Shown: positions 23,675 through 32,483 of the stretch, in pieces
Layout of the letters: every line of letters begins with the position of its first letter
Numbering within the stretch: position 1 is the first letter of the stretch
Origin: Georgenia satyanarayanai
GTDB taxonomy: Bacteria; Actinomycetota; Actinomycetes; Actinomycetales; Actinomycetaceae
Assembly (NCBI RefSeq): GCF_009193135.1
Contig: NZ_VUKC01000001.1
Location: forward strand, 124,001-188,000
Length of the DNA stretch: 64,000 nt
Reading direction: 5' to 3'
The notes under the pieces: generated by a model
What the model saw: the letters and a program-made list of their open reading frames with translations, nothing else
Databases searched by the model: none
Told to the model about the DNA's origin: nothing
Program-made: the position numbers and the translations under genes

Positions 23675-23766
23675 GGCGCGGTCCATGGGGGGACTCGGGC
23701 GGATTTTCCCCAATGGCCGGCGCCTCCGCGCCGCTGTTCCGCAACCGAGAAAGAGCGAGCTACTAC

Positions 23767-25119
23767 ATGCGAGTTACACACGCGCTCACGAGCCTGGTCG
23801 TCGCCCTGGGCGGCATCGGCCTCGTGGCAGGATCGGCAGCAGCCACGACGGTCGGGGTCCCTGACGACGTCGAGCTGGCACCGTCCGGAAGCCTCACGAT
23901 CACCGAGCCGGGCACCGTCGTCGACGGGCTCCACGTCGACGGCAGGATCCACGTCCGTGCCGACGACGTCACCATCAAGAACACGAAGGTGTCCTACGGG
24001 GGCAACCACAGCATCCGTGTCGACGCCGACGTGAAGAACGCCCGCATCCTCGACACGACGGTCGAGTGCGAGAACCCGAGCAAGACGAACGGCATCACCT
24101 TCGGCAACTACTACGCCGAGGGCGTGGCCCTCGAGGGTTGCCGGAACGACTTCATGTCGCAGAAGGGCAAGCCGGCGGTCGTCGTCGACAGCACCGTCGA
24201 CGGCGAGGCCTTCAGCCTCAACGCCGACGAGCGTCCCGGCGACAAGCCGGAGCTGACTCCCGCGCCGGAGCCGACCCCCGAGCCGCAGCCGACTCCCGCG
24301 CCGGAGCCGACTCCGGCGCCCGGCACGGACGGGCAGTGGCCCACACCGGAGACGACCGGCCCGCGCTACGACGCGGACCGGCGAGTCACCGGCGGGTTCG
24401 AGAGCTCCCGCGACGGTGAGGTCATCGAGCGCCTGGAGATCGACGGGCGGCTGACCGTGACGCACGACAACGTCACTGTCCGCGACGTCACGGTCAACGG
24501 CACGGGTACCTACATGGTGCAGGTGAAGCCGGGCAACGACGGGCAGTGCCCGGAGAACGTCCGCTTCGAGTACGTCGAGATCGACGGCGCCAAGGCCGCG
24601 GAGAACGACATCCCGCTGTACTCGCCCGACTGCGGCTACACCTTCGACCACGGCCACATCCACAACGTGGGCAGGGCGTCGCGGGTCGTGCACGACACGA
24701 CGATCAGCAACTCCTACATCTTCTCCGACAGGACCGGGAACTCCGGCGCGCACCGCGGCGGCATCGGGAACAACGGCGGGACGAACAACGCCCTGCTGAA
24801 CAACGTCATCAAGTGCGAGGGCACCGGGTGCTCGGCCGCCCTGCCCATGTACGGCGACTTCCGCACGATCGACGGCTACCGGGTCGAGGGCAACCTCCTC
24901 GCCACGACGGGTTCGTACTGCGCGTACGGCGGGAGCCTCGACTCCAAGCCGTTCCCCGACGGCAGGAACATCCGGTTCATCGACAACCACTTCTCCACGG
25001 AGTACTTCGACTCGTGCGGCCGGTACGGGGCCATCAGTGGCTTCGACGACGGTGTCCGCGGCAACGAGTGGAAGGGCAACGTCTGGCACGAGACGGGCAA
25101 GCCCGTCAACGCCGGCTGA
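23767..25119 (+). CDS. Secreted right-handed beta-helix protein
   Basis: A 450-residue exported protein: signal peptide at residues 1-26 (ends GSAAA), then two related parallel beta-helix domains joined by a Pro/Glu-rich linker around residues 160-195 (repeats of PAPEPTP). Both domains share the pattern of an exposed VDG/IDGRL strand followed by DDVTI/DNVTV repeats, suggesting an internal duplication. Paired cysteines in the second domain probably form disulfides. Such folds occur in pectate lyases, alginate lyases and phage depolymerases; no catalytic residues can be assigned. Its place among polysaccharide genes suggests it trims or modifies the polymer outside the cell. Confidence 0.72.
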   Translation: MRVTHALTSLVVALGGIGLVAGSAAATTVGVPDDVELAPSGSLTITEPGTVVDGLHVDGRIHVRADDVTIKNTKVSYGGNHSIRVDADVKNARILDTTVECENPSKTNGITFGNYYAEGVALEGCRNDFMSQKGKPAVVVDSTVDGEAFSLNADERPGDKPELTPAPEPTPEPQPTPAPEPTPAPGTDGQWPTPETTGPRYDADRRVTGGFESSRDGEVIERLEIDGRLTVTHDNVTVRDVTVNGTGTYMVQVKPGNDGQCPENVRFEYVEIDGAKAAENDIPLYSPDCGYTFDHGHIHNVGRASRVVHDTTISNSYIFSDRTGNSGAHRGGIGNNGGTNNALLNNVIKCEGTGCSAALPMYGDFRTIDGYRVEGNLLATTGSYCAYGGSLDSKPFPDGRNIRFIDNHFSTEYFDSCGRYGAISGFDDGVRGNEWKGNVWHETGKPVNAG

Positions 25120-25146
25120 CGCAGCCACAGTCCACGGGTACACACG

Positions 25147-25180
25147 GCGGGCCGCCTCGAGATGTCTCGAGGCGGCCCGC
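25147..25180 (+). terminator. Hairpin terminator after beta-helix gene
   Basis: A perfect 16-bp inverted repeat (25147-25162 with 25165-25180, minimal loop) starts 28 bases after the stop codon. It should end the transcript ahead of the flippase gene, whose own start lies 130 bases on. Confidence 0.85.
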
Positions 25181-25311
25181 TCGTTCGTGACGCCCGCGCC
25201 GCCCCCCTCTCACCCCGGCGACAGCGGTGTGTCACCCGCTCGTCGGTCTAGGCGCCGGCAGCAGGGACGCACCACGCTGGAGGACGTCGTCGTCGGGTAG
25301 GGAGGTGTCTG

Positions 25312-26874
25312 TTGCGGCTCCTTGCACACCGGACGCGGGCGGAGACCACCCCCTCCCTCGACGCGTGGCTGGACCGGTCGGTACGGCGTGACGACCTCGG
25401 GCACACGGTCGCCCGGGGCATCAGCTGGACGCTGCTGAGCAACTGGGTCGCCGCCGGGCTGCAGATCGCCACCACCGTCGTCCTGGCCCGCCTCCTCACC
25501 CCCGCGGACTTCGGCCTCATGGCCATGGCCCTGACACTGACGGTCATCGTGACGCAGTTCCGGCAGCTCGGTCTGAGCCAGGCTGTCGTCCAGCGGGAGA
25601 ACCTCACCTGGACCCAGGTCAACGCGCTGTTCTGGGTCAACGCCGCCGCGGGCGTGCTGCTCGCGGTGGTCGTGGCCGCAGCCGGTGTGCCGCTGGCGGC
25701 CTTCTACGGCGAGCCCGCGGTCGTGTCGCTGTGCGCTGCCCTCGGCGCCGGCTTCGTGTTCTCGGGTCTCGCGGTCCAGCACGGCGCGCTCCTCAACCGG
25801 GCGATGCAGTTCCGCCGGATCGCCGTGCGCAACATGGCGGCCGGGGTCCTCTCGAGCGCGGCCGCCGTGGCAGCGGCTCTCCTCGGCATGGGCGTGTGGT
25901 CGCTCGTCGTGCAGAACGTCAGCGCCCTCGTCATCGCGACGGCGCTGAACTGGTGGGCCGTCCCGTGGCGGCCGAGCCGCCCGTCCGGTCTGCGTGAGGC
26001 GTTGCCGCTCCTGACGTTCGGTGCCCACGTCTCGGTGGCCAACCTCTGCTACACGCTCTCCCGCCAGGCCGACAACGTCATCATCGGCCGCGTGCTCGAC
26101 GCCGGCGCGCTGGGCCTGTACAGCCGCGCCTACAGCCTCCTCATGCTGCCGCTGCGGCAGCTCAAGACACCCGTCCAGGCGGTCATGGTGCCGGCCCTGG
26201 CCTCGCTCCAGGGGGAGCCGGAGCGGTACCGCGACGCGTACCGTCGGGCCGTCAGCGGGCTCAGCCACGCCGGCATGCCGGCCGTCGTGGTCATGGCCGT
26301 GACCTCTCACGAACTCGTGCTGGTCGTCCTCGGCGAGCAGTGGGTGGGCGCAGCACCGCTCTTCCAGGTCCTCGCGGTCGCCGGCTTCGTGCAGCTCGTC
26401 TCGACGACGACCGGGTGGATCTTCACCAGCACCGGCCGTGGCGCCGCGTACGCGGGCTGGGCCGTCGTCAACGGGGCCGTGACGATCGGCGGGTTCGCCG
26501 TCGGTGTCCGGTGGGGCGTCACCGGGGTCGCCGTGTCGTACGCGGTGACCCAGCTCCTCCTCCTGGTGCCCGCCTTCGTCGTCGCGTGCCGGGACACGGC
26601 GCTGTCACCGGCCGACCCCTTCCGGGCGATGGCGCGCCCGGTCGTTGTCTCGACGGCCGTCCTGCTGGTCAGCGTGACCGTGCGCACGAGCGTTGACCTC
26701 CCGGCCCTCGGCACCCTGGCCGTGACCTGCGGTGCGGCGGGCGCGGTGTGGGTCGGCTGCCTGGCTGCCTGGCCGCGCGCCCGTGGAGAGGTGAGGGAGC
26801 TGGTGGCGATGGCGCGGAAGCGCAAGGCGCGTCCCTCCCGCACCACGGCGAGCGGTGGAGGCAGCGGTGCTTGA
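25312..26874 (+). CDS. Polysaccharide flippase, Wzx-like
   Basis: A 520-residue integral membrane protein with about 12-14 predicted spans, of the MOP/Polysacc_synt superfamily. The N-terminal stretch GISWTLLSNWVAAGLQI and LTPADFGLMAMA are typical of Wzx/RfbX proteins that flip undecaprenyl-linked repeat units. The start is TTG 25312, supported by GGAGG at 25301-25306. It overlaps the racemase gene by 8 bases. With the Wzz- and Wzy-like genes at 41.9-44.1 kb it makes a Wzx/Wzy-type export system. Confidence 0.88.
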   Translation: MRLLAHRTRAETTPSLDAWLDRSVRRDDLGHTVARGISWTLLSNWVAAGLQIATTVVLARLLTPADFGLMAMALTLTVIVTQFRQLGLSQAVVQRENLTWTQVNALFWVNAAAGVLLAVVVAAAGVPLAAFYGEPAVVSLCAALGAGFVFSGLAVQHGALLNRAMQFRRIAVRNMAAGVLSSAAAVAAALLGMGVWSLVVQNVSALVIATALNWWAVPWRPSRPSGLREALPLLTFGAHVSVANLCYTLSRQADNVIIGRVLDAGALGLYSRAYSLLMLPLRQLKTPVQAVMVPALASLQGEPERYRDAYRRAVSGLSHAGMPAVVVMAVTSHELVLVVLGEQWVGAAPLFQVLAVAGFVQLVSTTTGWIFTSTGRGAAYAGWAVVNGAVTIGGFAVGVRWGVTGVAVSYAVTQLLLLVPAFVVACRDTALSPADPFRAMARPVVVSTAVLLVSVTVRTSVDLPALGTLAVTCGAAGAVWVGCLAAWPRARGEVRELVAMARKRKARPSRTTASGGGSGA

Positions 26875-27622
26875 CGTCGGCCGGACAGCCGAGGTGCGAC
26901 GCAACCGGACGGTGGGTGTTCTCGGGGGGATGGGGCCCCTGGCGACGGTCGAGACCTACCGCCGGATCGTCGCGTCGACGCCGGCGCGGCGCGACCAGGA
27001 CCACCTCCACGTCGTCATCGACTCCAACCCGGCCGTCCCGGACCGGACCGCGGCCCTTCTCTCCGGCGGGGAGGACCCCCGCCCGCTCCTGCACGCAGGG
27101 GCGCAGCGCCTCGTCGTCGCCGGCGCCGAGGTGCTGTGCATCCCGTGCAACACGGCGCACGCCTACCACGAGTGGTTGCAGCGACGGGTCCCCGTGCCGA
27201 TCGTCCACATGCTGCGGGAGACGGCGTCGCGCGTCGCTGCCCTCGGTGCGCGCCGGGTCGGCCTGCTCGCCACCACCGGGACGGTGGCGACGGGGCTCTA
27301 CCAGGCGGAGCTGCAGCGGGCGGGCCTCGGACTCGTCACCCTCGAGGCCCCGGTCCAGAGCCGGGTGATGGACGCGATCGGGGCGATCAAGGCCGGGGAC
27401 GTCGGCGACGGCGTCGTCAGCGCCCTCGCCGCTGCCGCGCTCTGCCTCGTCAGCGCGGGCGCGGACCACGTCGTCGTCGGGTGCACCGAGATCTCCCTCG
27501 TCGCCGGCGAGCTCCCGCTGCCCGTCCCCGTCGTGGACGCACTGGACGTCCTCGTGTCCTCCACCCTGCGCCTCGCCACATCGGTCCCTGAGCCACCGGA
27601 GCTGGTCCCCCATGTCGTATGA
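26867..27622 (+). CDS. Aspartate/glutamate racemase family protein
   Basis: A 251-residue cofactor-independent racemase. It has GVLGGMGPLAT near residue 20 and both catalytic cysteines, in IPCNTAHA (about Cys93) and VVVGCTEI (about Cys206). These are the RacD-type hallmarks; MurI glutamate racemase is less likely given the GGMGP motif. GTG 26867 is chosen for its GGAGG at 5-base spacing; a GTG at 26855 would add four residues. It overlaps the flippase stop and the AsnB-like start, so the three are coupled. Likely product D-aspartate, for use by the next gene or the cell wall. Confidence 0.82.
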   Translation: MLDVGRTAEVRRNRTVGVLGGMGPLATVETYRRIVASTPARRDQDHLHVVIDSNPAVPDRTAALLSGGEDPRPLLHAGAQRLVVAGAEVLCIPCNTAHAYHEWLQRRVPVPIVHMLRETASRVAALGARRVGLLATTGTVATGLYQAELQRAGLGLVTLEAPVQSRVMDAIGAIKAGDVGDGVVSALAAAALCLVSAGADHVVVGCTEISLVAGELPLPVPVVDALDVLVSSTLRLATSVPEPPELVPHVV

Positions 27623-29471
27623 GCTGATCGCCGTCACGGGGCCCGTGGGTCCGGAGCTCGGCGCGCGGCGCCGGGACGTGGTGGAGCACGCTGCCGCAGC
27701 GGTCCCCGGCGCGACGCGCTGGACGGTGCACGAGACCTCGACGTCGTGCGCCGCCCTCGTCACGACGGCACCGGCCGGGGGCACCGTCGCGGAGACCCGC
27801 CCCGCCGGCACGGCGGCACGCCTCACCGTGGCGACCTCTCCCCGCGGGCTCACGGCGGCCGGAGGGGCCCGGGAGGTGGGCGCGGAGGCCGGCCACGTCA
27901 GTCTCGCGCTCGCCGCCGATGGCGCCGTCGAGCTCACCACCGACGGCGTGGGCTTCCTCCCGTGCTACTGGGGGACGGTCCCCGACGGGGTCGCTGTGTC
28001 GACGCACCTGGCCACGCTCGTGAGCCTCGGTGTCAGCCCCGAGCCGGACGAGCGGGGCGTGGTGGAGTACCTCGCGATGCACCACCCGCTGGGGACGCGG
28101 ACCCTGCTCCGGGACGCGCGGATGCTCCCGGCGGGAGGGCGGTTGCGCTGGGCACCGGACGTCGACGTCTCGGTCCGCGCCGTCCCGCTGTTCGTGCCGA
28201 CCGGTGACGTCCTGAGCGACGACGCCGTCATCGCCACCTTCGCCGAGCTGTGGCCCCAGGTCGTCGCGGACGCCTTCGACGGGCCCGGGGAGGCGGCTCT
28301 CGGGCTCAGCGGGGGTCTGGACAGCCGTGCCATCGCCGAGGCCGCCGTCCAGATCGGTCTCCGGCCCAGCACCTACACCTACGGGACCCCACCCACCCAC
28401 GAGCCCGTGGTCGCGGCCCGCGTGGCTGCGGCCCTCGGCCTGGACCACGTGGCCATCCCGGTCACCGGCGAGACCGTGCTCGCCGGTGGCGCCCAGGCGC
28501 TGGACCGGCTGGACGGGGCGCACAGTGCGAGCGAGATGTACGAGCTGTGGTTCCTCGACACGCTGCGGTCACTCACCGGCACCGTCGTCAACGGGCTGGC
28601 CGGAGGCCCGCTGTGGGGGGACGACAAGGCGGTCGGGCTCACCGATCCCCGGGCGGTCCTGGACCGGCAGTGGCAGCGGTACGCCGGTGATGCCCGGCTC
28701 TCGGCGGGTTTCCTCGCAGGCGAGCTCGCTGAGCGAGCACCGCAGCTCCTCCGCGACTCCCTCGCCGACTCGCTGGGAGGCTGGGACCTCGGCGCGCGCG
28801 ACGACATGGTCCTGTACTGGAAGATCGCCAACCGGCAGGTCCGCTGGGGGAACATGCTCACCAACGCCCTGCGGCGGTCCGGTGTGCGCGCCGAGGCGCC
28901 GTTCCTCGACTCCCGCTTCCTCCAGCTCGCCGCGCGGCTGTCCCCGCAGCAGCGTCGTAACGGGAACCTGTACCTGAGAGTGCACCGCGAGCTCTTCCCA
29001 CGGACCGCCGGAGTTCCCCGCAGCGACGACGGCAACGCGCCCGCCGCCCTGGACCACGTGTACTGGTCCGGCGAGACGTCCTACGTCACGCAGCTCATGG
29101 GGCTCACCCGGCGCCACCCGGTCTCCGGGGCCCGTCGCGCGGCCCGGCTCGGTGGCCACATGGTGCGGACGAGGCTCCGTGACGTCGTCGGTCTGGAGGG
29201 ACCGGCCGACCGCAGCGAGCGGCGTCGCTCGGTCTTCCCCGCCGACGTCTGGCTGCGGACCGAGCCGCGCTACGGGGAGCGGCTGGGCGAGCTGCTCGAG
29301 CTCGGCAGGCACCGGATCATCGACGAGTCCGCCGTGGCGGCGCAGGTGAGCGCCGTCCGCGCCGGCAGGCCGGCCGCCCCCGCACTCCTCCTCGGCAGGG
29401 TGGCGGCTGCGGGTATCTGGCTGTCGGACTACGAGAGCCGCGCTCGTGCCCGGGTACCGGCGGGCGCCTGA
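27612..29471 (+). CDS. Asparagine-synthetase-like ATP-dependent ligase lacking the N-terminal Cys
   Basis: A 619-residue AsnB-family protein. The synthetase half has the PP-loop LGLSGGLDSRAIA (SGGLDSR at residues 233-239). The N-terminal half is a degenerate glutaminase-like domain that begins MSYEL instead of the catalytic MC, so glutamine cannot be its nitrogen source in the usual way. Such proteins form amides using other amines; lasso-peptide cyclases belong to the same superfamily. Coupled to a racemase (11-base overlap), it may attach D-aspartate to a sugar or amidate a uronic acid; this is inference. Its 3' end overlaps the convergent glycosyltransferase gene by 43 bases. Confidence 0.78.
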   Translation: MSYELIAVTGPVGPELGARRRDVVEHAAAAVPGATRWTVHETSTSCAALVTTAPAGGTVAETRPAGTAARLTVATSPRGLTAAGGAREVGAEAGHVSLALAADGAVELTTDGVGFLPCYWGTVPDGVAVSTHLATLVSLGVSPEPDERGVVEYLAMHHPLGTRTLLRDARMLPAGGRLRWAPDVDVSVRAVPLFVPTGDVLSDDAVIATFAELWPQVVADAFDGPGEAALGLSGGLDSRAIAEAAVQIGLRPSTYTYGTPPTHEPVVAARVAAALGLDHVAIPVTGETVLAGGAQALDRLDGAHSASEMYELWFLDTLRSLTGTVVNGLAGGPLWGDDKAVGLTDPRAVLDRQWQRYAGDARLSAGFLAGELAERAPQLLRDSLADSLGGWDLGARDDMVLYWKIANRQVRWGNMLTNALRRSGVRAEAPFLDSRFLQLAARLSPQQRRNGNLYLRVHRELFPRTAGVPRSDDGNAPAALDHVYWSGETSYVTQLMGLTRRHPVSGARRAARLGGHMVRTRLRDVVGLEGPADRSERRRSVFPADVWLRTEPRYGERLGELLELGRHRIIDESAVAAQVSAVRAGRPAAPALLLGRVAAAGIWLSDYESRARARVPAGA

Positions 29472-30406
29472 CCCAGGGGCCTCACCCGTCCCCGCAGGAG
29501 CGCTCGCGCCGCCTCACGGTGGGTCGGTCGCCCCAGGAGCGCGCGGCTGGTCTCGTTGAGCAGGACGACGAGCCAGAAGACGGCACCGGGCACGCCGCCG
29601 TGTCGCCGGCGGTACAGCCGTGTCCGGTTGAGCGCCACGAGGCTCCACAGCCACGGGGACACCGACATGTCGCCTCCCGGGTGGACGACGTCGGCAGAGG
29701 CGACGTACCGGAGGCACAGGCCTGCATCACGGGCTCGCAGGGCGTAGTCGGTCTCCTCCGAGTACAGGAAGAAGTCCTCGGTCCAGCTGCCGACCGCGTC
29801 GAGGGTCCGGGGGGCGAGGAACATCGCCGCACCCGTCGCCCAGTCCGCGGTGGCCCCGTCGACGTAGTAGGCGGGGTCACGGATCATGTCTCCCCAGGCG
29901 GGGTAGCGGGCGGCGCGATGCCCCCCGAGGACCGCTTCCCCGAGCGCTCGGCGGATCGTCGGCTCCCGGCGCAGCGAGAACTTGAGCCGGCCCTGGCCGT
30001 CGAGGACGCGGGGGACCGCGATGCCGACGTCGTCGGCGCTCTCGACCACGCGCACGAGGCGGACGACGCTGCCGGGGGACGGGACGGCGTCCGGGTTGAG
30101 GACGTAGGCACCCCTGCGTGGCCGGGCCTGGCGCAGTGCCAGGTTGATCCCGGCGCCGTACCCGAGGTTCGCTCGCGGTTCCACCACGGTGGCCCACGGG
30201 GCCAGCGCCCTCACGCGGTCCACGGTCCCGTCCCGGGAGTCGTTGTCGACGACGACGACCCGTGCGGTCCCCGCGCCCTCGAGGGCGGCCGGCAGCGCGC
30301 GCAGGAAGGGGGCCACGATCGCGGCGCTGTTGTAGGTGACGACGGCGACGAGGACGTCCGGCTCGTCCCCGGGCGCCGGGGCGAGCGGGGCGGGTACCGG
30401 GCTCAC
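29429..30406 (-). CDS. Glycosyltransferase family 2, WbbL/rhamnosyl-type
   Basis: A 325-residue GT-A enzyme. N-terminal VAVVTYNSA, the nucleotide-sugar motif VVVDNDSRDGT, the NLGYGAGIN motif and LNPDAVP (the acidic metal-binding site) match the rhamnosyltransferase-like WbbL/WcaA group. A C-terminal hydrophobic stretch (VFWLVVLLN) could associate with the membrane. GTG at 30406 overlaps the upstream gene's stop by four bases. It is the last gene of the minus-strand polysaccharide operon. Confidence 0.85.
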   Translation of the reverse strand: MSPVPAPLAPAPGDEPDVLVAVVTYNSAAIVAPFLRALPAALEGAGTARVVVVDNDSRDGTVDRVRALAPWATVVEPRANLGYGAGINLALRQARPRRGAYVLNPDAVPSPGSVVRLVRVVESADDVGIAVPRVLDGQGRLKFSLRREPTIRRALGEAVLGGHRAARYPAWGDMIRDPAYYVDGATADWATGAAMFLAPRTLDAVGSWTEDFFLYSEETDYALRARDAGLCLRYVASADVVHPGGDMSVSPWLWSLVALNRTRLYRRRHGGVPGAVFWLVVLLNETSRALLGRPTHREAARALLRGRVRPLGQAPAGTRARARLS

Positions 30407-31248
30407 CAGCGAGCCGGCTTCCCGACGGCCCGCCGGGCGCGCTTGCGCGCCGAGGTGAGCTTGCGCCGCCACCCGGAGTGCGCGCGGACGTCCAGGGAGG
30501 CCACCTGGAGCACACGAGCGCTCTGGACGAGCTGCGCCGTCCAGTCGGCGACGGTGGTGACGCCGTTCGCCCGGGCGGAGAGCGGCATCCGGTCCCGCAG
30601 GTCGGCATCGGTGCGGATGAGCGTGTGCGGGGAGCGGGGGTCGTCCATGTGGTCCTCGGGCACGAAGGGGTAGTAGAAGCCGTTGACGGCGCCGCCGCGC
30701 GCGAGGCGGATGCAGTAGCCGGTGAAGGACTCGGCCTCCCGGATGCCGCCGTGACGGGTCGTGAGCGCTCGCGGCAGCAGGTAGCCGCTGCCCTGGACCC
30801 ACAGGTTGCGCATGAGACGGTGACCGCCGGCCAGGTCGACGATCTTGCGCGAGGCCAGCTCCGGCACGAAGTCCTCCTCCGGGTGGCGCCAGCTGCCCAC
30901 CGCGCCCAGCTGCGGGTTCGCCGCGTGTGCGGCCGCGAAGGTGTCGAGCCAGCCGGGGCTCACGCGGCAGTCGTCGTCGACCTTGGAGACGTAGGTGGCC
31001 TCCGACTCCTGCCACAGCCAGTTGGTCGGCTCACGGAGCTGCACGTTCTCGCGGCTGTGGTGGAAGCGGTGCACCCGGGGGTCGTCACGGAAGGGGCGCA
31101 GCGCCTCGAGCGTCGCCTCGTCGTCCCCGTTGTGCCAGAGCCACACCCGGTCGCGCTCACCCAGGGTGTCGAGCAGCCTGGGCAGGCTCAGGTGGAGGTA
31201 CCCGGCGCTGCGGTAGGTGATCATGAGGACGTCGGCACGGGGGGTCAC
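30403..31248 (-). CDS. Glycosyltransferase-like protein (GT-A fold)
   Basis: A 281-residue protein with a GT2-like start (VLMITYRSAGYLHLSLPRLL) and a metal-binding motif SKVDDDCRVSPGW near residue 90. It later has FYYPFVPEDHMDDPRSPH, which resembles a transferase catalytic region. The N-terminal half aligns by eye with family 2 enzymes; the C-terminal half is less typical. GTG 31248 overlaps the upstream FrhB-like gene by four bases, so it belongs to the same operon. Donor and acceptor unknown. Confidence 0.75.
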   Translation of the reverse strand: MTPRADVLMITYRSAGYLHLSLPRLLDTLGERDRVWLWHNGDDEATLEALRPFRDDPRVHRFHHSRENVQLREPTNWLWQESEATYVSKVDDDCRVSPGWLDTFAAAHAANPQLGAVGSWRHPEEDFVPELASRKIVDLAGGHRLMRNLWVQGSGYLLPRALTTRHGGIREAESFTGYCIRLARGGAVNGFYYPFVPEDHMDDPRSPHTLIRTDADLRDRMPLSARANGVTTVADWTAQLVQSARVLQVASLDVRAHSGWRRKLTSARKRARRAVGKPARW

Positions 31249-32483
31249 GGGGCACTCGCTTCCGGTCGGCGGAGGCCGCGCCGGCGAGCGCGGTTGTAGG
31301 TCCCGGCGATCGAGGTGACCTTCCCGCGCAGCGGCAGGCGCAGCCACAGCCGGAAGGCCGGGACGTTGCGGTACCGGGGGACGCGCAGGCCCATGAGCGC
31401 CATGGTGAGGACCCGGCCCCACACTGCCCCACGGGTCGCGGCGAGGCTCGGCTGGGACTGCTCGAGACGCTCGAGAGGGATCGGGCCGCCGTCGAGGGCG
31501 CCGTCGGCCAGGGCGGCGAGCAGCGCGTCGCGACCGGCCTCGGTGCGTACGACGACGAGCGAGCGGCCGGGCTCGTCGGCCCCGATCTCCCGGTACCACG
31601 GGTCCCCGACGGACAGGTCGGCGAACTCGCCGGTGTGGTCGGGGCAGATGAGGCAGCGCCACTGGCGGTTCCTGGTCAGGGTGCCGTTCCACGCCTCGGC
31701 GTAGGTCATGCTCCGCACCTCGCCGGTGCGGGAGCGCACCCGGAAGCTCCCCGGCCACCCCTCGCCCCGGTAGTCGACGGACGTGACGTCCTCCGGGTCC
31801 GTGCCGAGGGTGCGGACGAGCTCCTCGGTCGCCCTCGTGGACGGCGTCCCGGCGCAGAAGATCGCCACGGTGATGTCGAGCCGGTCGGCGAGGGCGGGCC
31901 GGACGGCGGCGACGTTCCGGACGGCCGCGACGTCGCAGGGCTTGCCGACGAAGAGCGTGCGCCCCTCGGCCTCCTCGACGAGGTCGAGGCGCTCGCAGGG
32001 GCTCGCCGGTGCGTACCGGGAGCCGGTGGCCGCCGTGATCGTCGCGTAGGTGGTGTTGCGCACGGTGACGTTCCGGATCGGGTCGAGCGGGTCGGCCTGG
32101 ACCTGCAGCGCGCCGGTCGCGCGTCCGCTCGTCACGGCGTGGGCCGCGAGGGCGGTCGCCACGCCGCCCGAGGAACCGCGGTGGCGCACGTCCGGGTCGG
32201 TGGACCAGCACTCGTACAGCGCGAGCACCGGTCCCCACTCACCGTGCAGCGGTGCCCCCTCGAGCGTCTCGGGCCGGTGCTCGAGCCGCCGTCCCGGGCA
32301 CACCGCCAGCGCGTCACCGCTGAGCGAGCCGTTGACGGAGGCGATGGGCAGCGGCCGGCGGCCGACGTCGGGGACGTCGCGCATGGTGAGGACGTCCCCC
32401 GCGACGTGGGCGCAGGCGCCGCAGCCCGTGCACAGGTGCGAGGCGACGACCTCGGGGATGGACCGGGGCAGACGGCCGATCAT
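31245..32483 (-). CDS. FrhB-like iron-sulfur oxidoreductase (coenzyme F420 hydrogenase beta-subunit family)
   Basis: A 412-residue protein. Its N-terminus has a ferredoxin-like cluster site LCTGCGACAH (Cys18, 21, 24) with a further CPG cysteine around residue 64. The middle has the family features GSSGGVATALA, GKPCDVAAVRN and FCAGTPS, plus CLICPDH. The family includes F420-dependent enzymes, but members found in polysaccharide loci beside pyruvyl transferases have no proven reaction; a redox or ketal-related role is possible. It overlaps both neighbours by four bases. Confidence 0.8.
   Translation of the reverse strand: MIGRLPRSIPEVVASHLCTGCGACAHVAGDVLTMRDVPDVGRRPLPIASVNGSLSGDALAVCPGRRLEHRPETLEGAPLHGEWGPVLALYECWSTDPDVRHRGSSGGVATALAAHAVTSGRATGALQVQADPLDPIRNVTVRNTTYATITAATGSRYAPASPCERLDLVEEAEGRTLFVGKPCDVAAVRNVAAVRPALADRLDITVAIFCAGTPSTRATEELVRTLGTDPEDVTSVDYRGEGWPGSFRVRSRTGEVRSMTYAEAWNGTLTRNRQWRCLICPDHTGEFADLSVGDPWYREIGADEPGRSLVVVRTEAGRDALLAALADGALDGGPIPLERLEQSQPSLAATRGAVWGRVLTMALMGLRVPRYRNVPAFRLWLRLPLRGKVTSIAGTYNRARRRGLRRPEASAP

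Noticed and set aside
27612-29471. Assigning the AsnB-like gene as the cyclase of the lasso cluster at 60-64 kb
   Set aside because: It is 31 kb away, coupled to a racemase and a flippase, with intervening housekeeping genes. A cyclase next to B2 beyond the window edge is more likely.
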